From NCBI GenBank assembly GCA_028290305.1, contig JAQGKC010000259.1, positions 1 to 8,053 on the forward strand: a DNA stretch of 8,053 bases. The letters are read 5' to 3'. The notes beneath the pieces were generated by a model. That model was not told the DNA's origin and made no database searches. It was given only the letters and a program-made list of their open reading frames with translations. A program made the translations under genes and the position numbers. Positions 1 through 6,214 of the stretch are shown here, piece after piece. Position 1 is the stretch's first letter, and each line of letters starts with the position of its first letter. The DNA is from Bradyrhizobium sp. (GTDB lineage: Bacteria > Pseudomonadota > Alphaproteobacteria > Rhizobiales > Xanthobacteraceae).

Positions 1-44
1 CGCATTCGGTCAAGGCATAGCCGCTCTTCTTTTTCGATCGGCCG

Positions 45-275
45 CTATTGCCCGTGACTGACCAGCACATAGCGGCAGGCGGGAGAGAGCTTTGGACGGT
101 TTTCCTTGAGACAAGCCAGGATGGTAAGATCGCCCTGATCCATCAGCTTACGGCAAAAACGCTGCACATCGCGCGTGCAAGCCTTCTCGTCCTGATCGGT
201 CCCGCTGTGAGCGAGGGCGCTAACCGAAGCCGGGACACACAGCACGAAAAGCGCCATCAAAACTCGATACATCAT
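45..275 (-). CDS. Small secreted cysteine-rich (GLG1-type repeat) protein
   Basis: This is a 76-residue protein of unknown function. Residues 1-22 form a signal peptide with a basic start, a hydrophobic core (LMALFVLCVPASVSA) and an ALA-type cleavage site, so the mature part of about 54 residues should be periplasmic. The mature part has four cysteines (C33, C41, C55, C67) spaced as in the cysteine-rich repeat of Golgi GLG1 proteins (PF00839): CxxDxxxFC, then DxxIxxCLxxN, then LSxxC. Short bacterial versions occur in Bradyrhizobium and relatives, from memory. The cysteines probably form two disulfides. The start is an ATG-ATG pair, and AAGGA lies 6 nt upstream of the first ATG. The gene begins 40 bp after the stop of the EmrB-type transporter on the same strand, with no visible terminator between them, so it may be the last cistron of the efflux operon. 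A role in envelope stress or in helping the pump is only inference. Confidence 0.82.
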   Translation of the reverse strand: MMYRVLMALFVLCVPASVSALAHSGTDQDEKACTRDVQRFCRKLMDQGDLTILACLKENRPKLSPACRYVLVSHGQ

Positions 276-315
276 GTTCGTTCCTTTTCAGCGACCATGG
301 AGGGAAAACCACCGT

Positions 316-1854
316 TCATTCGATCGCCATCGCGTGGTCGTTCCCGTCCGCGGACGGGGCACTGCGCAGCAGCAGGACCAGCGGGATTGCGGCAAGCGAG
401 AGGATCATCATCAATTTGAAATCGTCGATATAGCTGATGATGGCGGCCTGCATTTGGATCACCTGGTCCAGCGCGGCGCGTCCACCTGCGGTCCACGGAC
501 TCCAGACGTGCTGGACAATTCCGTCGTTGAAGGCGCGATTGACCGCCGTGACGTGGGTGGCAATCGTCGCGTGATTGACCTGTTGGTTTCTGGTCAGCAG
601 GTAAGACACGATGGATATGCCGACACTGGAGCCGACGTTGCGGGACAGGTTGAACAGTCCGGTGCCGTCGGCCCGCTGCTCGGGCCCAAGGGTTGCGAAA
701 GTGACGGTGTTGAGCGGAACGAACAAAAATCCAAGTCCTGCTCCCTGGATGAATCCGGTTACCGAGATCGTCCACTGCGAGACGTTCGGATTCCATCCCG
801 TCATGTCGTACATGGCCCAGGCCGTCAGCAGCAGGCCGATCAGGATCAGCAGCCTGGTATCGATCCGCCCAATGAGGCCGCCAACCACAAACATGCAGAC
901 CATGGTGCCCAGGCCCCTCGGGCCCATGACGATACCCGCGGTCACCACTGGATAGCCCATCAGGGTCTGCAAATAGGGCGTCAGCAACGCCAGTGACGCG
1001 AGATAGGTTATTCCAACAATGAAGATGAACAGCATCCCCACCGAAAAATTGCGATCCAGGAACAGTTTTGGATTCACGAACGACTGCTTCGCCGTAAACG
1101 TGTGAACGAGGAAGATGTAGAAAGCGGATACGCAAACACTTGCCTCGACAAGGATCTCGAACGAAGAGAACCAGTCGAGTTGCGCGCCGCGATCCAGAAA
1201 CACCTGCATCGCCGCGATGGCGACGCTAAGGCTGCCGAATCCGAGCCAATCCATCCTGGCCGCCGCCGATGTCTTGGTCTCCGTCATGAAGATCGAGATG
1301 CCTGCAAACGCCAGCGCCCCTATCGGCACGTTGATGTAGAAAACCCATCGCCAGCTGAACTGATCGGTCAAATATCCGCCGATGACCGGTCCCAACACCG
1401 GTCCTACCATGACCGACACGCCGAACAGAGCCATTGCCGAGCCGCGCTCTTCAGGGGTGTATATGTCGAGCAGAATCGATTGCGCGATCGGAACCAGTGC
1501 CGCGCCGAAAAATCCCTGCAACAGCCGGAAGGCTACGATCTCGAGCAGTGACTGCGCGATGCCGCAAAGCACCGAGGCCGCCACGAAGCCTGCGATCGCC
1601 ACCATCAGCACGCGCTTGCGGCCGAACCTGTTGGCGAGGAAGCCCGACGGCGGCGTCATGATCGCGGCCGCCACGATATAGGACGTCAGCACCCAGTTGA
1701 TCTGGTCGGCGCTGGCGGAGACGCTGCCCTGCATATAGGGCAGCGCGACGTTGGCAATGGTGGTATCGAGCGCCTGCATAATCACCGCCAGAATGATGCA
1801 GGCCGTGATGGCGGGACGATTGATCGCCCGCGGGATGGCGGCTCCGTCAGGCAT
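316..1854 (-). CDS. emrB: EmrB/QacA-type DHA2 family drug:H+ antiporter (MFS)
   Basis: This 512-residue inner-membrane transporter has the length and layout of the 14-helix DHA2 family. It would use the proton gradient to export hydrophobic compounds through the adjacent membrane fusion protein. Visible family motifs are motif D1 (LDTTIANVALPYM, residues 29-41), motif A (GFLANRFGRKRVLM, 71-84) between helices 2 and 3, the antiporter motif C (GVSVMVGPVLGPVIGGY, 145-161) in helix 5, and the EmrB-typical LFNLSRNVGSSVGISI (400-415). The chosen start is the ATG at 1854. GGGAG lies 6 nt upstream, and the ATG overlaps the emrA stop by 8 nt. An in-frame TTG at 1875 would add seven residues but has no comparable ribosome site. 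The coupling predicts balanced synthesis of the pump and its adaptor. Substrates cannot be read from the sequence; rhizobial relatives (RmrAB, EmrAB) export plant phenolics and antibiotics. The gene appears intact. Confidence 0.95.
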   Translation of the reverse strand: MPDGAAIPRAINRPAITACIILAVIMQALDTTIANVALPYMQGSVSASADQINWVLTSYIVAAAIMTPPSGFLANRFGRKRVLMVAIAGFVAASVLCGIAQSLLEIVAFRLLQGFFGAALVPIAQSILLDIYTPEERGSAMALFGVSVMVGPVLGPVIGGYLTDQFSWRWVFYINVPIGALAFAGISIFMTETKTSAAARMDWLGFGSLSVAIAAMQVFLDRGAQLDWFSSFEILVEASVCVSAFYIFLVHTFTAKQSFVNPKLFLDRNFSVGMLFIFIVGITYLASLALLTPYLQTLMGYPVVTAGIVMGPRGLGTMVCMFVVGGLIGRIDTRLLILIGLLLTAWAMYDMTGWNPNVSQWTISVTGFIQGAGLGFLFVPLNTVTFATLGPEQRADGTGLFNLSRNVGSSVGISIVSYLLTRNQQVNHATIATHVTAVNRAFNDGIVQHVWSPWTAGGRAALDQVIQMQAAIISYIDDFKLMMILSLAAIPLVLLLRSAPSADGNDHAMAIE

Positions 1855-3118
1855 GATCGGCTCCCGACGATCCAAACCACCCGGTCAGGAAGCTCGGCAG
1901 ACCGCGTTCATGTCCGGTATCGACGCTCAGCTCGACGCTCATGCCGACGCGCAATTGGGGTTTTCCAGTCACATTCGTGACGCTGACGCGCATCGGGATC
2001 CGCTGCACGACCTTGACCCAGTTGCCGCTGGTATTTTCGGCCGGCAGCAGCGAAAAGCTCGAGGCGGATGCCGGGCTGATACTGTCGACGGTGCCGGTCC
2101 ATCGCTGGCCCGGATAAGTGTCAACCTCGACCGTCACCTGTTGCCCGGGCTTGACGTAGGTCAGCTCGGTCTCCTTCGGGCTCGCTTGAACCCAGACATG
2201 ATCGGTCGAGACGATGTTAAACGCGGTTGCCGCCGCAGCAAGATATTGGCCGGGCTGCAATGAAGGCACGTTGGTGACGATACCCGCGAACGGCGCGTGT
2301 ACAGCCGTGTGGGCCAATTGGCGCGCCGCTTCATCGCGCGCGGCAACGGTGTCCTTGTATCTGGGGTGATTTTCGATCGGCGCATCGGGGTCGCCGTTGA
2401 GGTTGGCGGCAAGACCGGCGAGCTGTTGCTGCAGCGAGGCCAGCTTTTGCTGCGAGTTCTGCAGCGTATTGTGGGCCGCATCATAAGTGGCCTTCGGCGT
2501 AAAGTTGTTGGCGATCAATTGCTCTTGGCGCTGGAAGTTGACCGTGTTGAAGTCGACATCTTTCTGCGCCTGTTCGACTTGGGCCTGCATGTTGCGGTAA
2601 CTGGTCTGGAGCGCAATGAGATCGTTGCGGGTATTGCCCACCTGCGCCTCGGCGCGATTCAACGCCAGTTGAAATTGCAGCGGATCGAGCTTGAACAGAA
2701 TGTCGCCCTTGGCGACCTTCTGATTGTCGTGCACCAATACCTGGGTGACGATGCCTGATACGTCGGTCGACAACCCGACCGTATCGGCCTGGACATAGGC
2801 ATTATCCGTCGACATCACGGCGCCGCCAGTCACATAGAAATAGCCGCCGGCGATCAGCGCCACCGGCAACAGCGCAAACATCAGCGTTCGCCGCCATGAT
2901 TTCTTTGGCGCCGGAGCGCTCGCCGCGACCTGGTTGCCGCGCGCCTCTTCTGACGGCAAGGGTTCGGGCCTGCGATCTTCCGGACGAGGCACCTCCGCCG
3001 TCGTCAGCGGTTCGTTTGCGGTCGGCGGGCTGCGGTCGAGACGGTGTACATTTGCTTCGACGGCACGCGCCTTTGCGTTAGCGGAATTGCCGAGGTTGGT
3101 CCCCTTCGAATTAGCCAT
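1847..3118 (-). CDS. emrA: EmrA/HlyD-type membrane fusion protein of an MFS efflux pump
   Basis: This 423-residue periplasmic adaptor would link the EmrB-type transporter to an outer-membrane channel; no TolC-like gene is in the window. A charged, proline-rich cytoplasmic tail of about 75 residues precedes one membrane anchor (LMFALLPVALIAGGYFYVTG, residues 79-98). The first half of a lipoyl/barrel-sandwich domain follows (YVQADTVGLSTDVSGIV, 108-124, to about 145). Next is a long Gln/Ala-rich alpha-hairpin coiled coil (about 146-270), then the second lipoyl half (AVHAPFAGIVTNVPSLQPGQ, 272-291). The beta-barrel region carries the EmrA-typical ISPASASSFSLLPAENTSG (347-365) and VKVVQRIPMRV. The ATG at 3118 has GAGAG 6 nt upstream and overlaps the marR stop by 8 nt (ATGGCTAA). 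Its own stop overlaps the emrB start in the same way, so all three cistrons look translationally coupled. The cytoplasmic tail is somewhat long for EmrA, but the protein is otherwise ordinary. Confidence 0.95.
   Translation of the reverse strand: MANSKGTNLGNSANAKARAVEANVHRLDRSPPTANEPLTTAEVPRPEDRRPEPLPSEEARGNQVAASAPAPKKSWRRTLMFALLPVALIAGGYFYVTGGAVMSTDNAYVQADTVGLSTDVSGIVTQVLVHDNQKVAKGDILFKLDPLQFQLALNRAEAQVGNTRNDLIALQTSYRNMQAQVEQAQKDVDFNTVNFQRQEQLIANNFTPKATYDAAHNTLQNSQQKLASLQQQLAGLAANLNGDPDAPIENHPRYKDTVAARDEAARQLAHTAVHAPFAGIVTNVPSLQPGQYLAAAATAFNIVSTDHVWVQASPKETELTYVKPGQQVTVEVDTYPGQRWTGTVDSISPASASSFSLLPAENTSGNWVKVVQRIPMRVSVTNVTGKPQLRVGMSVELSVDTGHERGLPSFLTGWFGSSGADHA
1861..1865 (-). promoter_or_regulatory. 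Ribosome binding site deciding the emrB start
   Basis: On the minus strand GGGAG lies 6 nt before the ATG at 1854, inside the end of emrA. It favours this ATG over the in-frame TTG at 1875. Confidence 0.65.
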
Positions 3119-3608
3119 GATTTACTCTCTTGTGTCCTGCAACCGGCGAAACGCACGCGTCCGTCAGATTTGCTTTCAGTGCCCCTAACGTCTTCAGCAA
3201 GTGCTCGATGTCGGCGTCCGGTACTCCCGCCAGCGCCTCGGCGCGGGTAACCACGCCAAGCCTGTGCAGCAGCGTCAGCTTCGGACGCGCAGCGGGCGTG
3301 AGATGCAAGAGCCAAGCCCGCCGGTCGGACGGATCCGGACGCCGCACCACCAGCCCGAATATCTGAAGCTTGTCGACGATGCGGCCGAGCGTGATCGGCT
3401 CGATTTCCAACAGCTCCGCGAGGCCACTTTGGTTGATGCCTTCATTCAGCGACAGATAAGCGAGAACCTGCCATTGCGAGCGCGTCAAGCCGGAGCCTCG
3501 CGCGTGTCGCTCAAAGCGCCGCTTCAACAGCCGGGCAACTTCGTGCAGCAGAAATCCAAGGGTTGGCGCATCGAGCGCCGGGGCATTCTGTTCCATAGCT
3601 GCGTCCAT
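3111..3608 (-). CDS. MarR-family repressor of the emrAB-type operon (EmrR-like)
   Basis: This 165-residue winged-helix regulator is the first gene of the efflux operon. Helix 1 for dimerisation is at about residues 15-38. LTRSQWQVLAYLSLNEG (41-57) leads into the helix-turn-helix (SGLAELLEIEPITLGRIVDKL, 61-81). The wing holds the MarR signature DxxDRRAW (D92 to W99), followed by LTPAARPKL (103-111). C-terminal dimerisation helices run from about 115 to 152. Proteins of this family release DNA when they bind small aromatic or hydrophobic ligands, usually the substrates of the pump they control. Its first gene position and the dyads directly upstream imply autoregulation. The ATG at 3608 has no good Shine-Dalgarno, and the predicted transcript start is only about 8-10 nt upstream, so translation may be near-leaderless. 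An alternative ATG at 3596 has no better site. The stop overlaps the start of the fusion protein gene by 8 nt. Confidence 0.93.
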   Translation of the reverse strand: MDAAMEQNAPALDAPTLGFLLHEVARLLKRRFERHARGSGLTRSQWQVLAYLSLNEGINQSGLAELLEIEPITLGRIVDKLQIFGLVVRRPDPSDRRAWLLHLTPAARPKLTLLHRLGVVTRAEALAGVPDADIEHLLKTLGALKANLTDACVSPVAGHKRVNHG

Positions 3609-3611
3609 TAG

Positions 3612-3635
3612 TAAGCAAGCTTATGATAAGCTTAC
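3612..3635. promoter_or_regulatory. Probable MarR operator: overlapping inverted repeats
   Basis: Two dyads overlap here. The first is AAGCTTATGATAAGCTT (3617-3633), a perfect palindrome with 8-bp arms around G3625. The second is TAAGCAAGCTTA (3612-3623), with 5-bp arms, which matches 10 of 12 positions of the SlyA-type box TTAGCAAGCTAA known for MarR/SlyA proteins. Together they cover the predicted -10 and transcription start of marR, so a bound repressor would block the polymerase. Confidence 0.65.
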
Positions 3636-3650
3636 ATATGGAATTTTCAA
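3623..3650 (-). promoter_or_regulatory. Predicted sigma70-type promoter of the marR-emrAB operon
   Basis: On the minus strand a -35 TTGAAA (3650-3645) and a -10 TATCAT (3628-3623) are 16 nt apart, each matching 5 of 6 consensus bases. The -10 lies inside the palindromic dyad of the operator candidate. Transcription would start near 3616, giving a leader of only about 8-10 nt before the marR ATG. Confidence 0.55.
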
Positions 3651-3693
3651 GGGCTGCGACTCCGGTCACGCGATTGAGAAGGCCACGACACGT

Positions 3694-4887
3694 TCACTGC
3701 AACGTCGCAGACCTCGAATAACGAACGCCATTTTGCAAGAGATTGTCCGATGGTGGCGCTTTCGCCCAGAAGTCACCGGCTTTGGCCTTGTCGTATCCGT
3801 ATTGATAAAGAGCGCGCATGTAGCTTGTTTCGAAGCCGAACGAGCCTGGCGACGGAAGGTCTTTGTCGATGTAAGTCAGGTTGAATCCCAAATTGTTGCG
3901 GCGAGCGAAGTCATATGTCTCATAGAGCACCGAACGGATTTGCGTCTTCGTGACGGAAGCAGAAGCTCGGGCGGCGATGTCGATCGTGCTGTTCGGCACC
4001 AATTGGAAGTCGCGCTCCACTTTATCGTTCACAAGGACATAGATGTTCATGCGCAGACCTCTGGCGAACGCGCCGTTTCGCAGCAAAAATGCTTCCGGCA
4101 AGGTCAGGACCGGCGCCGTCACCCCTCCATCCACGTGCATCTCCTGAAAGCGATGTCCGTTCGCTTCTGCATCGATCAGCATCGGAGGAAAAACCACCGG
4201 GATGCTTGCGGACGCGGCCAGCACATCCCTGAATAAATTCAGCGCCTGGGCGGACCTGATCGCAGCGATGCGGCCCATATCCCAGATCACCGTACGTTGC
4301 GTATCGAGATTGGTCGTTACGATGAGAAGCTTTCGGCCCTTGGCGTTTTCGGCGGCGATTGCCGCGAGCACATCCTGGCCGATATAGCGGGCGACGAGTT
4401 CGCGCAGATGCGTATTTCCGAACAGACCCGATCCGAAAACAGCGCGCACGATGTTTGGCGTATTGAGCAGGCTTTCAGCCATGCCGCTGGTGTAGACCTC
4501 TCGCAAGGTCGCGTCGTAGGCAGGACCGAGGAACGCAAATGGCGCAATCAGCGCGCCCGTGCTCACCCCGGAGACTGCCGAAAATTCCGGGCGCGTGCCG
4601 GCGGCAGACCAGCCATTGAGCACACCCGCGCCATATGCGCCGTCAGCACCGCCCCCTGACAATGCGAGATAGCTGAGCAGACCGGGACGAAAGCTCGCAT
4701 TTGACTTGAGAAAGCTCGATGCCGGCTCGTCCGCATAGGTACGCAATTCCCTGAGATCCAGCACCGTCGAGGATGCCGCATCGGAGGCTGTATAAGATGT
4801 GCGCGGCAGCGAGCTGCAACCGGCAAGAACGAGCACGACAGCCAGAACGGCGAATGGCCAGACAGTCAACCATCGACGAAAACGCAT
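3694..4887 (-). CDS. Patatin-like phospholipase lipoprotein
   Basis: This 397-residue protein is predicted to be a lipid-anchored acyl hydrolase. Residues 1-24 form a lipoprotein signal with lipobox LAGC, the acylated cysteine being C24, followed by SSLPRT. The catalytic patatin domain begins near residue 72. It has an oxyanion-hole loop (LSGGGADGAYGAG, 76-88), a nucleophile elbow GVSTG with Ser109, and the Asp of the Ser-Asp dyad in VDGG (Asp253). All three elements are intact, so it should hydrolyse phospholipid or other lipid esters. Residues 25-26 (SS) give no Asp+2 inner-membrane retention signal, so the outer membrane is the likely site by E. coli rules. It starts 42 bp after the stop of the TetR-type gene on the same strand and is probably co-transcribed with it. 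The ribosome site is weak (AGAGC, then an A-rich stretch). It could act in membrane remodelling or as a secreted-type effector; the substrate is unknown. Confidence 0.9.
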   Translation of the reverse strand: MRFRRWLTVWPFAVLAVVLVLAGCSSLPRTSYTASDAASSTVLDLRELRTYADEPASSFLKSNASFRPGLLSYLALSGGGADGAYGAGVLNGWSAAGTRPEFSAVSGVSTGALIAPFAFLGPAYDATLREVYTSGMAESLLNTPNIVRAVFGSGLFGNTHLRELVARYIGQDVLAAIAAENAKGRKLLIVTTNLDTQRTVIWDMGRIAAIRSAQALNLFRDVLAASASIPVVFPPMLIDAEANGHRFQEMHVDGGVTAPVLTLPEAFLLRNGAFARGLRMNIYVLVNDKVERDFQLVPNSTIDIAARASASVTKTQIRSVLYETYDFARRNNLGFNLTYIDKDLPSPGSFGFETSYMRALYQYGYDKAKAGDFWAKAPPSDNLLQNGVRYSRSATLQ

Positions 4888-4929
4888 TGCTTTTTGCTCT
4901 GCTCTTTATTCTGGTTCTGCTTGCTATCC

Positions 4930-5607
4930 TCAGCGCGCTCTCACGCTGTTCAAGAAGAGCTCGACGGCGGCGCGTCTCCGCCGCTCCAGAAACTCCGCGT
5001 CGATCGCGATGCCGTGCAGGGCAAGCCGGGCGGAATGCCCGAGCAGAAGATTCAGGAACAGGTCGGCGGCGAGTTCGGGGTCATCCACTTTGATCTCGCC
5101 GCGAGCGGCAAACTGCTGAAGCAGAACCGCCACGCCCCGGATCCCGCGCAGCCAGCCATCCTCGTGTGCGAGCCTTGCCAATTCCGGGAATTGAACGGCC
5201 TGCGCCGCCAGAATTCGTTGTAACGTGGCGCACTCCGGCATACGCGCTTGCGCAAGCATGTGCCGGCTAAGCTCATGCAATGTCGTCTCGATATTTTTGG
5301 GATTGCTGTCGGTGGCCTGGGCCTCGGCTGCCGCCGATAGAGGAGCCAGCCAATCTCGAATCCTGCCGCGGAGGACTGCCGCGAACAAATCGCGCTTGTC
5401 GCGGTAACGCGCATAGACCGTCGGCTTGCCGACCCCCGCTGCCTCAGCGACGGCGTCGATGGATGTTCCGTCAAAACCCCGCTCCATGAACAGCGTCGTT
5501 GCGACGTCGAGCAACCGCGCGTCACGGCGCAAGGCTTCCTCGCGGGTGGGACGACCGCCACTCCCCCGCCGTGCGGGGCGTTCGGCAACAATTCCCTCGC
5601 TCGCCAT
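4930..5607 (-). CDS. TetR/AcrR-family transcriptional repressor
   Basis: This 225-residue one-component regulator has a basic N-terminal arm (ARRGSGGRPTREEALRR, residues 12-28). The TetR HTH domain follows: LLDVATTLFMERGFDGTSI (32-50), then AVAEAAGVGKPTVYARYRDK (52-71), with the recognition helix around GVGKPTVYARY. The all-alpha C-terminal half (about 80-225) should bind ligand and dimerise; it resembles the AefR/TetR_C_7-type domains found beside efflux genes. The frame stays open upstream to 5913, but the ATG at 5607 is chosen because AAGGAG lies 8 nt before it and the HTH then starts at the usual distance. An operator-like pseudo-palindrome lies 37 bp upstream of that ATG, suggesting autoregulation. 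The downstream patatin lipoprotein gene is its most probable target. Family members commonly control divergent RND pumps, but none is present on the right side here. Confidence 0.92.
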   Translation of the reverse strand: MASEGIVAERPARRGSGGRPTREEALRRDARLLDVATTLFMERGFDGTSIDAVAEAAGVGKPTVYARYRDKRDLFAAVLRGRIRDWLAPLSAAAEAQATDSNPKNIETTLHELSRHMLAQARMPECATLQRILAAQAVQFPELARLAHEDGWLRGIRGVAVLLQQFAARGEIKVDDPELAADLFLNLLLGHSARLALHGIAIDAEFLERRRRAAVELFLNSVRAR

Positions 5608-5615
5608 CCACAATT

Positions 5616-5621
5616 CTCCTT
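5616..5621 (-). promoter_or_regulatory. Ribosome binding site deciding the TetR gene start
   Basis: AAGGAG on the minus strand is 8 nt upstream of the ATG at 5607. It rules against the much longer open frame that continues to 5913. Confidence 0.7.
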
Positions 5622-5638
5622 GTCGGGCCGCACGGACC

Positions 5639-5664
5639 ACTATAAAACCATACCGTACCGTTTT
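5639..5664. promoter_or_regulatory. Operator-like pseudo-palindrome and -10 upstream of the TetR gene
   Basis: Positions 5644-5664 form a 21-bp pseudo-palindrome centred on C5654. The outer arms are AAAAC and GTTTT, the inner arms TAC and GTA, and 8 of 10 base pairs are symmetric. The size and spacing suit a TetR dimer. It abuts a minus-strand TATAGT (5644-5639) that could be a -10 box, although no convincing -35 lies at the right distance. On the plus strand a TTGACT (5669-5674) just beyond it resembles a -35 but has no matching -10. Confidence 0.5.
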
Positions 5665-5896
5665 GTTATTGACTAGTGGTAAATGGCGGTCCGGCACCCA
5701 GTTCAGCGCTGCGAGGTTCATTGAGGCGTTTGGACGACAGGAATCGCGGAACTCAGGGGTTCCCGATGCGGCAGCCGGTTTGGGGGATTCAGCCCCGCCC
5801 CAGACCGGGCGTCGCGACGCGGCCGGCCTGCGGGAAATCGCCGTCTCCCCAGGCCGGCCGTCTGCGCAACTCCACCAGCACTCATCGCGAGGCGAC
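5665..5896. other. Gene-poor stretch between the TetR operator and the next gene
   Basis: No supportable coding region is visible on either strand. Open frames here are out-of-frame runs rich in Arg, Pro and Ser. The notable content is a group of GC-rich palindromes at 5809-5860, listed separately. The stretch may be what remains of a former divergent gene. Confidence 0.5.
5809..5860. repeat. GC-rich palindrome cluster with an 11-bp stem-loop
   Basis: GCGTCGCGACGC (5809-5820) is a perfect 12-bp palindrome. It runs directly into an inverted repeat: CGGCCGGCCTG (5820-5830) and its exact complement CAGGCCGGCCG (5850-5860), separated by 19 nt whose ends can add two or three more pairs. No T-run follows on either side, so a factor-independent terminator is unlikely. 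It ends 36 bp before the start codon at 5897. It could be a REP-like element or a leader structure. Confidence 0.55.
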
Positions 5897-6214
5897 ATGA
5901 ACAATGCGTACATATCCGCTTTCGCCGCTCCCGCAGGCTCGGGGATTGGCGCGATCGCTTCATTCGCGACGACCTGGCTTACGCAGGATGCGCAGAAGCG
6001 TGCCCGACGCGTTGCTCAGGCGATGACTCGGCGCGAACGTCTATATGGTGAGTTCATCGAAGAGGCTTCGAAGTTATTTACCGACGCCCTTACCCATCAA
6101 TTCGACGATCCCTCAAAATTTGTCCGGCTTTACGCCCTTGAAGACAGGCAGCGGGACGACGTCGATGTGCTTCGGGCGTTCAGTGAAGCTTGTCGCGAAG
6201 ACTTGGGCGTTTAG
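5897..6214 (+). CDS. Conserved hypothetical protein, apparently internally shortened
   Basis: This 105-residue protein has no assigned function. Residues 6-29 (ISAFAAPAGSGIGAIASFAT and onward) are a hydrophobic, small-residue-rich membrane segment. A basic cytoplasmic-type stretch follows (QKRARRVAQAMTRRERLYG), then helix EFIEEASKLFTDALTHQ (52-68), and the end FSEACREDLGV. From memory this matches a Bradyrhizobium family of about 150 residues that begins NNAYISAFAALAGSAIGA and ends near FSEACREDL. Those proteins have a middle part with a KLRL-type segment and an ETYxxPN motif. Here YALEDRQRDDVDVLRAF joins the two conserved ends directly, which suggests an in-frame deletion of roughly 40 residues. 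GAGG lies 4 nt upstream of the ATG. The gene stands alone between unrelated neighbours. It may be a degraded but still open copy. Confidence 0.6.
   Translation: MNNAYISAFAAPAGSGIGAIASFATTWLTQDAQKRARRVAQAMTRRERLYGEFIEEASKLFTDALTHQFDDPSKFVRLYALEDRQRDDVDVLRAFSEACREDLGV

Noticed and set aside
1..44. Possible terminator after the Cys-rich gene
   Set aside because: The GCCGCT copies here are direct repeats, and CGATCG/CGGCCG are only short palindromes; no stem plus T-run is formed.
272..1135. Long minus-strand open frame inside the transporter gene
   Set aside because: It is rich in Arg, His and Pro, has no domain, and lies out of frame within the clearly coding EmrB-type gene.
1855..1875. Upstream TTG start for the EmrB-type transporter
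   Set aside because: The ATG at 1854 has GGGAG at 6 nt and the common operon overlap; the TTG has neither.
3654..3710. CTGCGAC and GTCGCAG inverted repeat around the end of the patatin gene
   Set aside because: The arms are 7 bp with a 43-nt loop, one arm is inside the coding region, and there is no T-run; too weak for a terminator.
5426..5896. Plus-strand open frame extending the hypothetical gene upstream to 5426
   Set aside because: This extension overlaps the TetR gene in antisense, has shadow-like composition, and recognisable family sequence begins only at the ATG 5897.
5608..5913. Upstream extension of the TetR gene to 5913
   Set aside because: The added 102 residues are unlike TetR proteins and cover the operator; the ATG at 5607 has a good ribosome site.
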